Below, one piece after another: positions 1 to 9,586 of a DNA stretch of 41,188 nt (positions are counted from its first letter, which is position 1; each line of letters starts with the position of its first letter). A program made the position numbers and the translations under genes. The notes under the pieces were generated by a model. The model did no database searches. It saw nothing but the letters and a program-made list of their open reading frames with translations, and was not told the origin of the DNA. The stretch is from an uncultured Clostridia bacterium (lineage in GTDB: Bacteria; Bacillota; Clostridia; TANB77; CAG-508): positions 1 through 41,188 of the forward strand of contig CALXQH010000023.1 of assembly GCA_944390525.1 (NCBI GenBank), in the 5' to 3' direction.

Positions 1-44
1 TTCAATGTACAAAAATAATAATCACATTTTAGGAGGTGAAAAAT

Positions 45-245
45 ATGGCAAACTCAAACAGTAACAAATCTGTAGTTCCAGAAGCTAAAGAAGCACTTAA
101 TAAATTCAAATACGAAGTAGCTAGCGAAGTTGGAGTTAACTTAAAACAAGGATATAATGGAGATTTATCTTCTAAAGATGCTGGTAGAATCGGTGGTAAC
201 ATGGTTAAAAAAATGATTCAACAAGCTGAAAACAATATGAGATAG
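45..245 (+). CDS. Small acid-soluble spore protein, alpha/beta type (SASP)
   Basis: A 66-residue protein of the alpha/beta SASP family, which coats and protects DNA in the dormant forespore and is degraded by the GPR protease at germination. The sequence shows the two family blocks: an N-terminal helix with a GPR-site-like segment (KYEVASEVGV, about residues 23-32), and the C-terminal GDLSSKDAGRIGG block followed by a helix ending in Met-Arg. The start is the ATG at 45. It is preceded by a perfect AGGAGG at 31-36 with 8 bases spacing; an in-frame GTG at 36 lies inside that ribosome binding site and is not the start. Length is normal for the family. It is one of only two plus-strand genes here and is followed by two tandem hairpins. 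Family membership is clear; the promoter is outside the window. Confidence 0.97.
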   Translation: MANSNSNKSVVPEAKEALNKFKYEVASEVGVNLKQGYNGDLSSKDAGRIGGNMVKKMIQQAENNMR

Positions 246-297
246 TTTTAAGGAGCTATATTAGTTTATTATATAATTTTTTATGTAATGAAAAATG

Positions 298-362
298 TTG
301 TTGTATTTTACAACAATAAAGAAACCTATTTAGATATACATATTTGAATAGGTTTCTTTTTA
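298..362 (+). terminator. Tandem hairpins, terminator downstream of the SASP gene
   Basis: Two hairpins follow the SASP gene. The first has 8-bp arms (298-305 / 309-316, TTGTTGTA with TACAACAA). The second has 13-bp arms (318-330 / 347-359, AAAGAAACCTATT with AATAGGTTTCTTT) and runs into T residues. The second is A-rich on its left side and may also stop minus-strand transcription leaving the ATPase gene that ends at 408. Confidence 0.8.
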
Positions 363-407
363 TGATATATAATGTTTTTATTTTTCTACAATGCTTTTTA
401 AATAAAA

Positions 408-3016
408 CTATATCCACTCTTTATATTTTTTTATATATATTTTTTTAGCAAAGCTTGCTACAATACAGTATAATAGCGTAACAACAAATATTAGTAATAT
501 ATATTTAGCATCTATTGGAACTAAACCTATTGCATTTCCTAAAGATGTAAAAGGTACTATAATTCCTATTATAATTAATGATATTGAAGATAGATATACT
601 GCTTTACTTGCATTACTTTGTATAAATGGAATTTTATGAGTTCTTATAATATGCATTCCTATTAGATTTGAAACTATACTATACGTAAACCATATTGTTT
701 GAAAATGAGCAACATCTCTTACTACAAATACAAACCAAAGTGATGCAAATACAATCAAGTCAAATATTGAGCTCACCGGCCCCATAAATAGCATAAATCT
801 TTTCAAGCTTTGTATATTTAATCTTTTTGGTTTTTTTAAAGCTTCTTTATCTACATTGTCATATGGTATTGTCATTTGTCCAAAGTCATATAACAAGCCT
901 TCTACTAATAATTGTATTGGTGTTTCTGGTAAAAATGGTAAAAATGCACTTGCTATAATTACAGAAACAACTTCTCCAAAATTAAAGCTTGTTGCCATTT
1001 TTATATATTTCATTAAATTTGAAAAAGTTCTTCTTCCGCTCTGTTAATCCATCTAATAATACATTTAAATCTTTTTCTAATAAAATAATGTCTGCTGTCT
1101 CTTTTGCAATATCAACAGCTGAATCTACAGACACACCTACATCTGAATTAGTAAGTGCTGGGCTATCATTAATACCATCTCCCATATACCCAACAATATT
1201 ACCTGTTTCTTTTAGTACTCTTACTATTCTAGCTTTTTGTATTGGTGAAAGTTTTGCAAAAATATTATTTTTTTTCAATAATCTAGCTAAGGCTATATCA
1301 GAAAGTTTATCTATTTTACTTCCTAAAATAATATTCTTAGAACTTATTTCTATTTTTTTGTATACACATCTAGTAATTTCTGCATTATCTCCTGTAAGTA
1401 CTATAACTCTTATTCCTGCATCATTTAATTTTTTTATTGATTCTTTTGCACTTTCTTTTGGAGGATCTAAAAAACCAATAAATCCTAATAAAACCATATT
1501 TTTTTCATCTAATGTACTAAAATTTTTTATGTTTTTTATGTCATTTTTTTGACATATAGCTATAACTCTTAAACCTTGTTGATTTAAATTTTTGGTAATT
1601 TTTTGTATATTTTCTTTTATCTCTTTAGTTATTTGACTAACATTTCCTTTATAGTCAACCATTGTACAAATGTTTAAAATTTCTTCAACAGCACCTTTTG
1701 TAATTAATTGTTTTTTTTCTCCATCACTTACAACTACTGATAAACGTCTACGAGAAAAATCAAATGGTATTTCATCTATTTTTTTATATTTTTGCACTAT
1801 TTTTTCCATATCATTTTCTATTGCTCTATTTATAACTGCTTCATCTATGTTTCCTTTTAATCCCGTTTGAAAATATGCATTTAAAAATGCATGCTTTAAA
1901 ATTCTTATATCTTCTTCTCCATTTATATCTAAGTATTTTTCAAGAACAATTTTGTCTTCTGTCAAAGTTCCTGTTTTGTCTGTACATAATATATTCATTG
2001 CTCCAAAATTTTGAATAGCATCTAATTTTTTTACTATCGTTTTTTTCTTTGACATTCTAACAGCACCTTTAGATAAGCTTGAAGATAAAATAACTGGTAA
2101 TAATAATGGAGTTATACAAATAGCTATAGCCACGGCAAATGTAAAAGCTAATATTATATCATGTTTATTTACATTTATTAAAAATACTAACGGTATCATA
2201 ATTAGCATAAATTTAATTAATAGTTTGCTTATATTCTCTATGCCTTTTTGAAATGCTGTCTTGCTTTTTCCTGAAGCTACTGTATGTGCAATTTTTCCAA
2301 AATAGGTAGAATCACCTATTTTTATTACTATTCCTTTTGCAGAACCTGATATAACATTTGTACCCATAAAACATATATTATCTAATTCTACAATATTGTC
2401 TATTTCTTCTTCTAGATTTTTTAATTCAACATTTTTCTTTACACTATCAGATTCTCCTGTTAAAGATGATTGCCCAACGTATAAATCTTTTGCTTCAATT
2501 ATTCTTAAATCAGCCGGTATCATACTTCCTGCAGATAGTAATACAGTATCTCCTATAGTTACATTTTTAATTGGTATTTGTATTGTTTTTCCATTTCTTA
2601 TAACAGTTGCCGTGGTTGCAACCATTTCTTTTAATTTTTTTGCGGCTTGGTTTGATCTAAATGTTTCAAAAAAATCTAATAAAGTACTTACTATTACTAA
2701 AATAACTATTACTATAATATTAGAATAGCTTGGTTGTTTTGCTAAATAAATATCAGTATATATTAGAATAATAGCTATTCCTAATAATATGCAATTAAAT
2801 GGTGTAATTAAACTTTCTATAAAATAATTATACCATTTTTTTGGTTTTGCTTGTTTTATTTCATTTAAACCTAATTTGTGTATATTTTCTTCTACTTTTT
2901 TATTTGTAAGTCCGTTCTTCTTTTATTTGATACTTTTTTAAAAATTCATCTTTTGAAAGTTTACTTTCTTCTCCATACATTTTATATATATCAACATCTT
3001 CTTTTAAGTTTGGCAT
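408..3016 (-). CDS. mgtA: MgtA-type Mg2+ P-type ATPase, needs two +1 shifts at CGG
   Basis: A P3B-type P-ATPase, importing Mg2+ across the membrane at the cost of ATP. The conceptual protein is 868 aa, close to the usual size of about 900. In order it shows TGES (about residue 186), the phosphorylation motif DKTGTLT (about 344), GDGINDSPAL (about 608), and the MgtA-specific C-terminal block GRRTFSNLMKYIKM with the last membrane helices. It starts at the ATG at 3016 after AGGAGA. In frame 0 the gene is in three pieces. Residues 1-34 end at an in-frame CGG (C at 2914) and residues 35-659 end at a second CGG (C at 1038). Skipping the single C each time gives GLTNKKVEEN and EGRRTFSN, both strongly conserved in the family. 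No other disruption is visible and the catalytic motifs are intact, which argues against ordinary decay. The family call is firm; that it is translated through two frameshifts is inference. Confidence 0.9.
1036..1038 (-). other. CGG +1 frameshift site in mgtA (second site)
   Basis: Frame 0 reads GAG CGG AAG AAG and runs to a TAA after about a dozen codons. Skipping the C at 1038 gives GAG GGA AGA AGA ACT TTT, or E-G-R-R-T-F, the MgtA consensus ahead of the last membrane bundle (Gly660). The extra base is unambiguous because both flanks align to the family. Confidence 0.9.
2912..2914 (-). other. CGG +1 frameshift site in mgtA (first site)
   Basis: Frame 0 reads GAA GAA CGG ACT TAC AAA TAA, so it stops three codons after the CGG. 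Skipping the C at 2914 gives GAA GAA GGA CTT ACA AAT, or E-E-G-L-T-N, the usual GLT motif of the P-ATPase N-terminal domain (Gly35). The new frame then stays open for 625 codons to the next CGG. Confidence 0.9.
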
Positions 3017-3100
3017 TTTATTCTCTCCTAATTAAAAGTTTATCTTTTATATTATGGTATATTAATAATTTTATTATTCTTTATTTAGAATATATATAAG

Positions 3101-3130
3101 AATAGTGTTCTGAAATTTTAGAACACTATT
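3101..3130 (-). terminator. Hairpin between hpf and mgtA
   Basis: Perfect 11-bp arms (3101-3111 AATAGTGTTCT and 3120-3130 AGAACACTATT) with an 8-base loop, just downstream of the hpf stop. The T tract on the minus side is broken, so termination strength is uncertain. Confidence 0.6.
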
Positions 3131-3139
3131 TTAAAAATA

Positions 3140-3673
3140 TTATGCCTCTGGTTCTACTAAACCATAATTTTTATTATCTTTTAAACGATAAATTACATTA
3201 ACTTTTCCTGTTTCTATATTAATAAAAGTTAAAAATTTATCTTGTGGTTTTTCTTCTAATTTTAGTTTAGCATCCTCTGGTGCTAATGGCTTTATATCAT
3301 AATATATAGTTTTTAGTATCTCCCCTTCTATTTCTTTTACTTCTATTTCTCTTTTTATTTCTTTGTTACGAATAGATTCAGTCATATTTTGTTGATCTTT
3401 TTTAGTTTTCATTTTTCTTATTTGACCTTCTAAAATATCAATATTTTTGTCTATAGATGCATATAAATCTCTATGTGCTGTTACTGCTCTAAATCTATCT
3501 GTTGGTGTTTTTGTTTCCATTTCTGCTACTTGCATTCCACCTTCTGTTTTTATAGTTACTGTTACATCAAAGTCTTCTTTAAAATATTTTTCTAATCTTT
3601 CGCATTTTTTAGCAATGTAATCTTTAATCGCTTCTGTTGCTTTTAATTCTTTTCCTACTATTTTTATGTTCAT
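3140..3673 (-). CDS. hpf: Ribosome hibernation promoting factor, long form (HPF/RaiA)
   Basis: A 177-aa protein that binds the 30S decoding region and dimerises 70S ribosomes into 100S particles in stationary phase. The N-terminal 100 residues form an S30AE domain (MNIKIVGKELKATEAIKDY start, K-rich helix KMKTKKDQ). The C-terminal 60 residues are the long-form dimerisation domain with the KPLAPEDAKLKLE block and a final VIYRLKDNKNYGLVEPE stretch. An in-frame Met lies 12 codons upstream (3709), but the ATG at 3673 carries the good ribosome binding site (GGAGAG about 8 bases upstream) and matches where the family begins. It lies alone between nrdD and mgtA. Confidence in family and length is high. 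Confidence 0.93.
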   Translation of the reverse strand: MNIKIVGKELKATEAIKDYIAKKCERLEKYFKEDFDVTVTIKTEGGMQVAEMETKTPTDRFRAVTAHRDLYASIDKNIDILEGQIRKMKTKKDQQNMTESIRNKEIKREIEVKEIEGEILKTIYYDIKPLAPEDAKLKLEEKPQDKFLTFINIETGKVNVIYRLKDNKNYGLVEPEA

Positions 3674-3755
3674 ATAAATCTCTCCTTCCATATTTTGGTT
3701 TATTTTCATTGGTATACTTTTATTATATATGTTTTGCTACTTTTTTTCAAGTAAT

Positions 3756-5928
3756 TTACGTTAAAACTTCTACTTTTGCATAACCTATTTGTTTTTCTTG
3801 CATTTGTTTAAGAATATTCATAATATAATCTAATTTTTCTATATATTCTTTTTCAATTTGAATGTTAATTATGTGTCCTCCATTTGTAAGTATATGATAT
3901 GGAGCTTCTATATTAATTTTTTCTTCAATATTTATTTTATAATTATTTGGTATTTCAAACCCTTGTGTATATTTTTCTTTATCAGTTATTCCTTTTAATT
4001 TTCCGTAAATAGCTTGATCTAATTTTATAAATCTATTTGAATTTGTTGATGAAGCTATTAAATTAAAATTTAAATTATATTTTTCACAATATTCATCACA
4101 TTTTTTTCTCATAAACTCTACAATTTTTATACCTAATTTTTGTGCTTCTATACTTTCTGCATGATGTTTTCCTAATAAAGCTTTTAAACATTCTGCTAAT
4201 CCAATAAATCCTATAGATAAAGTTCCTTGTTTTAATATTTTTCTTAAATTATCTGTATCTTTTATTTTTTCGCTGTCAATCCATAAATTTTGTCCAAGTA
4301 AAAATGGAAAATTATATTTTTTCTTTTTACATTGAAGCTCAAATCTTTCTATTAATTGATCTTTTACTAAATCTAATTTTTCTTCTAATTCTTCAAAAAA
4401 TTTATTTAAATTAGCTTTTTCATTTGATATAATTCCATATTTTATACCTAATCTTGGTAAATTAATTGAAGTTATTGATAAATTTCCTCTTCCTGCTATA
4501 GTAGCTTTATTTTCATCTACACAATTTTCTAAAATTCTTACATTACAACCCATATAAGCTACTTCTGTGTCATAGTCTCCTTCTTTGTAATATTCCTTGT
4601 TAAATTGAGTATCTAAGAATGCAAAATTTGGTATTGATTTTTTACTACATATTTTACATGCTAATTCAAATAAATCATAGTTTTTGTCTTGTTTATCTAA
4701 ATTGACTCCTTTTTTTACTTTAAAAATTGAAATTGGAAATTCAGGAATTTCATAATTGCCCAATCCACTTTGAATTGCTTCTAAAAAGTTTTTTGTTACC
4801 ATTCTTCCTTCTGGCGATGTATCTGTTCCAAAGCTTATAGACGTAGGTACTATTAAATTTCCTTCTCTAGAACAAACTGTGTTTAAACTATGTATAAATG
4901 ATTCCATTGATTGATAAGTAATATTATTAGTTTTTTCAATAGCTTTTTTGTATGTTATTCTAAACATTCTTTTTAATTCTTCAGATTCTCTACAATATTT
5001 GTAAAAAATAGACGGATCAAATTCAATAGTATTTATTTTTCCAATTTCTTTTTCTATTCCGATTTATTGCTATAAATTTGTCAAAATCAGTTAACTCTAA
5101 AAAATCAAATATTAGTTGTTTAAATTGTTTTTTAAACGTTTTTAATATTCCTGGTGCCATATAATAGTCAAAATTTTGTATTCCTTGTTCGCCGTATTGA
5201 TCGTTTTGATTTGATTGAATAGCAATGGTTGCTAATGCGGTGTATGATGTAATATCTTTTGGTTCTCTAATAAAACTATGTCCTACATAAAACCCATCTT
5301 CAAATAGTTTGCTAATATTTATTTGAAAACAGTTTGTAGTTCCCATTGGTATAAAATTCATATTATGAATATAAATGTCTCCATTTTCATGTGCATCAGA
5401 AAAACGCTTTTTCATTATATATGTTATAGCAAACTGTCTTGAAATTGTACTTCCATATTGGAACATATTACTCATTGAAGTTTGTTTATTTTTTGAAATT
5501 TCTTTTTTATTTTCATCTATATTTTGAGATTTTAGCCCTAAATTTTCAAGTGCTTTTAAAAATTTATGTTGTTTTTTTTCATCAAAGAATAGTTGTCTTG
5601 ATTGTGCCCTTTTTTCACGATAACTAGAAAAGGCTTCATATACATCTTGATATCCACATTTTTTTAATTCTTCTTCTATTAGGTCTTGTATTTCTTCAAT
5701 TTTTATTTTTTCTCCATCTAGTTTTTCAATTCTAGAAAGAACTTTGCTATAAACTTTATTAATATCTGTTTCATTGTATTTTGCAGTTTTTGTTTCTTCG
5801 TTTCCAATAATATCTCCAAATCCTTTTTGTATAGCTATGGCTATTTTAGCTCCATCAAATTCTACTTTTTTTCCATCTCTTTTTACAACTATTTTTTTAG
5901 CTACTTTTTCTGGAACTTCTATAAACAT
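3756..5928 (-). CDS. nrdD: Anaerobic (class III) ribonucleoside-triphosphate reductase NrdD, +1 shift at CGG, no glycyl-radical tail
   Basis: Makes deoxyribonucleotides from NTPs under anoxia. The conceptual protein is 723 aa after one +1 shift at the CGG at 5059-5061 (Gly290). Residues 1 to about 100 form an ATP-cone (KKIVVKRDGKKVEFD). The catalytic barrel carries the paired active-site cysteines in TTNCFQINI and YMGCNVRIL, plus the conserved INFGTDTSPEGR-like block (SISFGTDTSPEGRMV) and NGGHI near the end. The start is the ATG at 5928 after GGAGG. Oddity: the reading frame stops at QIGYAKVEVLT, exactly where homologues enter the Cys4 zinc site and the glycyl-radical (RxCGY-type) segment. 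No such segment is found before the next gene, and no nrdG lies in the window. The family is certain; activity depends on how the missing tail is supplied. Confidence 0.9.
5059..5061 (-). other. CGG +1 frameshift site in nrdD
   Basis: Frame 0 reads GCA ATA AAT CGG AAT AGA and stops at a TGA after a short basic tail. Skipping the C at 5061 gives AAT GGA ATA GAA AAA GAA (N-G-I-E-K-E), which joins directly to the conserved C-terminal part (FRITYKKA) without gap or overlap. Confidence 0.9.
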
Positions 5929-5960
5929 TTAATTTCCTCCATTTTTTATAGACTATATGT

Positions 5961-5989
5961 ATTATATAGTTATAAAATAAAATAGTCAA
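5961..5989 (-). promoter_or_regulatory. Sigma-A-like promoter of nrdD
   Basis: On the minus strand, -35 TTGACT (5984-5989) and -10 TATAAT (5961-5966) are separated by 17 bases, about 33 bases ahead of the nrdD ATG. This is a near-consensus vegetative promoter. No NrdR box pair was recognised. Confidence 0.75.
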
Positions 5990-6078
5990 TATATTATTAA
6001 GAGTCAATTTTTAGGTTTATAAAATTGTATTAACAACTTTAAAATATTTTACATAATATAATAAGAGGAGGATTTATC

Positions 6079-6615
6079 ATGAATTGTAGTTGTAAACCAG
6101 ACTTTAATAAAATTTGTAAAATTTTATGGAGTATAACTTTTATTTTTTTTATTTTGCTATTTCTATTAACATTATTTTGTTGCATAAACAATCAGCAAGA
6201 AAAATCTATATTGACAGCTATTGCAGTAGATGGTGATAATACAGAAGTAGGAGTAACAAGTATAAAGTTTAGTATGAATAATATTGTAGTAGGAAGTGCA
6301 ATAAGTCATACTATTGGTAGTGACGAAATTGAAATTAATGAAAATGGTATTTATCAGATTTCTTATCAGTTATATGGGCAAAGAAAAACAATAGGAACTT
6401 TTAATTTTGCAGCTGTTTTATTAGTAAATAATAATGCTGTAAATAATACTTTTAATGAAAGCCCTATTTTAAAAGATAATGTTGCTAATCGTATGACTCT
6501 TACTAGTACTGTTATTTTAAAATTAAATAGTGGTGATATTTTAAAATTACAAGGAGTATCTATTGAAGATATTTATTATACTACTGCTAGAATAGATATT
6601 GAAAAAATAAACTAA
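6079..6615 (+). CDS. Membrane-anchored C1q/TNF-like jelly-roll protein, possibly spore or cell surface
   Basis: A 178-aa protein. Residues 1-12 carry a Cys-rich head (MNCSCKP). Residues 13-37 are one strong hydrophobic segment ending in FCC. The rest is a beta-rich domain with the pattern of the BclA C-terminal / C1q-TNF fold: an Ala-Val opening strand, GSDEIEINENGIYQISYQLYG-like strand pairs, and TSTVILKLNSGDILKLQ. In Bacillus, such domains trimerise at the tip of exosporium filaments; here there is no collagen-like Gly-X-Y region. The start ATG has GAGGAGG about 7 bases upstream. It is monocistronic, transcribed against its neighbours and closed by its own terminator. The fold assignment is inference from strand pattern; the function is not known. 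Confidence 0.55.
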   Translation: MNCSCKPDFNKICKILWSITFIFFILLFLLTLFCCINNQQEKSILTAIAVDGDNTEVGVTSIKFSMNNIVVGSAISHTIGSDEIEINENGIYQISYQLYGQRKTIGTFNFAAVLLVNNNAVNNTFNESPILKDNVANRMTLTSTVILKLNSGDILKLQGVSIEDIYYTTARIDIEKIN

Positions 6616-6630
6616 AAAAATATATTTTAA

Positions 6631-6686
6631 AAAAATAAAACAACACCTTTTATTTATTGTTAATGAAAAGTATTGTTTTATTTTTT
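6631..6686. terminator. Bidirectional terminator between the jelly-roll gene and spo0A
   Basis: A long imperfect hairpin. The left arm is about 6631-6651 (AAAATAAAACAACACCTTTT) and the right arm about 6665-6686 (AAAAGTATTGTTTTATTTTT). It has A-rich and T-rich flanks on both sides and lies between the convergent gene ends at 6615 and 6700. Confidence 0.8.
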
Positions 6687-6699
6687 ATATTATTTACAT

Positions 6700-7518
6700 T
6701 TAGGCGCTTTTTAATTTAATCCTTAATTTATCAGAAATCATTGCTATAAATTCACTATTTGTAGGTTTTCCTTTAGCAGCTGAAATAGTATAACCAAAAA
6801 TGTTTTCTACTGTAGATTGTTCTCCTCTACCCCATGCTACTTCTATAGCATGACGAATAGCACGTTCTACTCTGCTTGGAGTAGTATGATATTTACTGGC
6901 TATTTCAGGATATAACTGTTTTGTTATTTGATTTATTACATCTGTATCTTTTATTACCATCATTATAGCTTCTCTTAAGTATTGATATCCTTTAATATGT
7001 GCTGGAACTCCTACTTCATGAATTATGTTTGTTACTAATGCTTCTAAATTTTCTTCACTCTTTTTCTTTTCTGGAGCTATGTCTATATATTGAGCTTTTA
7101 TTTCTCTTGAAATAAAGCTCCCTTTTAATTGATTAGGTTGATAATTTCTTAATTCTTTCATTCTTTTTATTAGTACATTTATATCAAAAGGCTTAACAAT
7201 ATAATATTGAGCTCCTAAGTCTATTGCTTTTTGAGTAATTTTGTCTTGACCAACTGCAGATAAAATAATTGTTATAGGCATTTTGTCTGTTTCAGTATTA
7301 TACAATTTTTCTAATACTCCTAATCCATCTAAATGTGGCATTATTATATCTAATAACAAAATATCTGGTTTTAAGTTAGATGCCATTTCATAAGCTTCAT
7401 TTCCATCTTTTGCGATTCCAACAATTTCAATACTTTCCTCTTTTTCTAAATAATTAGATAATGTCATAGTAAATTCTTTATTATCGTCCGCAAGTAACAC
7501 TGTAATTTTTTCATTCAC
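6700..7518 (-). CDS. spo0A: Sporulation master regulator Spo0A
   Basis: A response regulator of 272 aa that, when phosphorylated, binds 0A boxes and commits the cell to sporulation. The receiver domain (about residues 5-125) shows the acidic pair in LLADDNKEF, the phospho-acceptor Asp in [14 protein letters not shown] and a switch Lys in YYIVKPFD. The C-terminal Spo0A-specific helix-turn-helix domain (about 155-270) has the recognition helix in [18 protein letters not shown]. The start is GTG at 7516-7518, supported by AGGGGG 8 bases upstream. It reads away from the jelly-roll gene and has its own promoter; spoIVB, its common upstream neighbour, is not next to it. Identity is certain. Confidence 0.98.
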   Translation of the reverse strand: MNEKITVLLADDNKEFTMTLSNYLEKEESIEIVGIAKDGNEAYEMASNLKPDILLLDIIMPHLDGLGVLEKLYNTETDKMPITIILSAVGQDKITQKAIDLGAQYYIVKPFDINVLIKRMKELRNYQPNQLKGSFISREIKAQYIDIAPEKKKSEENLEALVTNIIHEVGVPAHIKGYQYLREAIMMVIKDTDVINQITKQLYPEIASKYHTTPSRVERAIRHAIEVAWGRGEQSTVENIFGYTISAAKGKPTNSEFIAMISDKLRIKLKSA

Positions 7519-7576
7519 AATTTTTTCCCCCTATTTTTAAAATTTTTGTAAATTTTTTACATTTTTTACTTTTCAA

Positions 7577-7605
7577 ATTATAATATTAATCCAAAAATTT
7601 TGCAA
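7577..7605 (-). promoter_or_regulatory. Sigma-A-like promoter of spo0A
   Basis: Minus strand: -35 TTGCAA (7600-7605), 17-base spacer, -10 TATAAT (7577-7582), about 60 bases ahead of the GTG. The -35 is weak (4 of 6), the -10 perfect. No clear 0A box was seen between it and the gene. Confidence 0.55.
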
Positions 7606-7662
7606 TAGTTTTTTGGAAATTTTTTCCATTAATTGTAGGATAAATTGTATTTGGATATTTTC

Positions 7663-8286
7663 TTATGTATTTTTTTTGATATATGTTGTTTCTAAATGTC
7701 TTATTTTTTGTATGTTTAAATCTCTCTTTTTTAATTCTTCTATAATTTTATCTTCTTTGTTAATTGGTAGTTCTATAATACATATTACATTATCTTTGAA
7801 TTTATTATTTATTATATTAATATTATTTTTCTGACAATAATATTTAAAATTATTTAGATTTTGATAAGGTATTGTTATTTCTACTTTTATCCCTGGCTCT
7901 ATATTTATGAATTCTGCTTGTATTATTCCATCTTGTAAAGCTTGTGTATATGCTCTTACTAAACCTCCTGTTCCTAATAATATTCCTCCAAAATATCTAA
8001 CAACAATTACTAAAACATTAATAAATTCATTTTTTACTAACAAATTTAACATTGGAGCACCTGCTGTTCCATTTGGTTCTCCATCATCGCTTGATTTTTC
8101 TATTATATTATTATTGTTATAAACTCTATAAGCAAAGCAATGATGTTTTGCATCATAATACTCTTTTTTAATTTCTTTTATTTTATTAGTAGCTTCTTCT
8201 ACTGAAGATATAGGATATATTAAACTAATAAATTTAGATTTTTTTTCAACTAGTTGTGAAACTATTTTTTGTTTTATTGTTTTCAA
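7663..8286 (-). CDS. YigZ/IMPACT family protein
   Basis: A 207-aa member of the YigZ/IMPACT family (UPF0029), related to eukaryotic GCN2 inhibitors and with a ribosomal S5 domain 2-like fold; its exact bacterial role is unsettled. The N-terminal half shows the signature blocks KKSKFISLIYP, AKHHCFAYRV, SDDGEPNGTAGAPML and VRYFGGILLGTGGLVRAY. The C-terminal 75 residues form the alpha/beta DUF1949-type domain. It starts with TTG at 8286, supported by AGGAG 7 bases upstream. It is followed by spo0A after a gap that holds the spo0A promoter, and its own upstream neighbour ends 18 bases away (8305), so it probably lies in an operon with the flavoprotein gene. Confidence 0.92.
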   Translation of the reverse strand: MKTIKQKIVSQLVEKKSKFISLIYPISSVEEATNKIKEIKKEYYDAKHHCFAYRVYNNNNIIEKSSDDGEPNGTAGAPMLNLLVKNEFINVLVIVVRYFGGILLGTGGLVRAYTQALQDGIIQAEFINIEPGIKVEITIPYQNLNNFKYYCQKNNINIINNKFKDNVICIIELPINKEDKIIEELKKRDLNIQKIRHLETTYIKKNT

Positions 8287-8304
8287 TTTTTTTCTCCTAT
8301 AATT

Positions 8305-9567
8305 TTAATTTATTCCTGCTGTATATCCAGTAGAATAAGCTATTTGTAAATTAAATCCCCCTGTATATGCATCTACATCTATTATTTCTCCTGCAAAAAA
8401 TAATCCTGATATTATTTTGGATTCCATTGTTTTTGGATTAATTTCTTTTATAGAAACTCCTCCAGATGTAATAATAGCTTCTTCTATAGGTCTAAATCCT
8501 TTTATATTTATATTAAAGTTTTGTAATAAATGAACTAATTTTATTCTTTCTTGTTTAGTAATAGAATTTACTTTTTTGTCTTTTTCAATACCTGACAAAG
8601 AAATAATTGGATCTATTAATTTTTTTGGTAATAAATCATTTAAACTATTTTTAAGTTCTCTATTTTTTTGTTTTTCAAAATCTCTTAGTATTCTATCCTC
8701 TAATTTTTTTTCAGATAATGCTGGTTTTAAATTTATTTTAAGTTCTATTTGTTCGTTTTTTAATAGCTCATCTATATTTTTATATCTTAATAAATGAGCT
8801 GAACTACTTAATATTGTTGGTCCAGATACCCCCCAATGTGTAAATAACATTTCGCCAAAATCTTGATATATTATTTTATTTTTTAGGGTATCTACTAATT
8901 GTATTGATATGTTTGTTAAACTTAGCCCTTGTAATTGTTTACAAATCTCTAATGAATTATTAGTTGCAGTTAAAGGTATTAATGATGGCTTAATTTTAGT
9001 AATAGTATGCCCTAGCTTTTTTAACATTTCATATCCATCTCCTGTAGATCCTGTTACTGGATAACTTTTACCTCCTGTTGCTAATATTATTTTATCTGCT
9101 AACATCCTTTCTTCTTTATTATTTGAAATATATTTAACTCCAATTACTTTATTTTCTTTTACTAATATTTGGCTTACTTTTGAGTTTGTCTTTATTTGTA
9201 CTTTGAATTTTTTTAATAGTTTTATAAATACATCTAGTACGTCCTTAGCTTTATCTGTTTCAGGAAAAATTCTATGCCCTCTTTCTTCTTTTATTTTTAA
9301 TCCTTCGTTTTCTAGTAAGTTTATTATGTCTAAATTTGTAAATTGTTTAAAACTACTATATAAAAACATTCCATTTCCTGGCACATTTTCAATAAATTTT
9401 TCCATAGGAAGTGAACTGGTAATATTGCATCTTCCTTTACCAGTAATTAACAATTTTTTTCCTAATGTATTCATTTTTTCTAGTAAGGTTACATCATGTC
9501 CTGCTCTTGCTGCAGTTATTGCAGCTAACATTCCAGCTGGCCCTCCACCAATTACTATTACTTTCAT
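8305..9567 (-). CDS. NAD(P)/FAD-dependent oxidoreductase, HI0933/YhiN (BaiN-like) family
   Basis: A 420-aa flavoprotein. The N-terminus has the dinucleotide-binding motif GGGPAGMLAAITAARAG, then the family-specific GKKLLITGKGRCNITSS block. A second FAD segment is LATGGKSYPVTGSTGDGYEM, and the C-terminal FAD closure is GLFFAGEIIDVDAYTGGFNLQ. Members include BaiN, reported to reduce bile-acid intermediates, but most are uncharacterised, so no substrate is claimed. The ATG at 9567 fits AAAGGAA with a 6-base spacer better than the in-frame ATG two codons upstream. It lies 19 bases downstream of the PLP enzyme, likely in one transcript. Confidence 0.92.
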   Translation of the reverse strand: MKVIVIGGGPAGMLAAITAARAGHDVTLLEKMNTLGKKLLITGKGRCNITSSLPMEKFIENVPGNGMFLYSSFKQFTNLDIINLLENEGLKIKEERGHRIFPETDKAKDVLDVFIKLLKKFKVQIKTNSKVSQILVKENKVIGVKYISNNKEERMLADKIILATGGKSYPVTGSTGDGYEMLKKLGHTITKIKPSLIPLTATNNSLEICKQLQGLSLTNISIQLVDTLKNKIIYQDFGEMLFTHWGVSGPTILSSSAHLLRYKNIDELLKNEQIELKINLKPALSEKKLEDRILRDFEKQKNRELKNSLNDLLPKKLIDPIISLSGIEKDKKVNSITKQERIKLVHLLQNFNINIKGFRPIEEAIITSGGVSIKEINPKTMESKIISGLFFAGEIIDVDAYTGGFNLQIAYSTGYTAGIN

Positions 9568-9586
9568 ATTCATTTCCTTTTATTTT

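Noticed and set aside
989..1552. Long plus-strand open frames opposite mgtA, and similar ones opposite hydA, era, pth and others
   Set aside because: They mirror conserved minus-strand genes, lack binding sites and encode Phe/Ser/Leu-rich low-complexity sequence typical of antisense frames.
6030..6062. SigK-like promoter (AC ... CATAATATA) ahead of the jelly-roll gene
   Set aside because: The -10-like element lies so close to the gene that transcription would start within the ribosome binding site.
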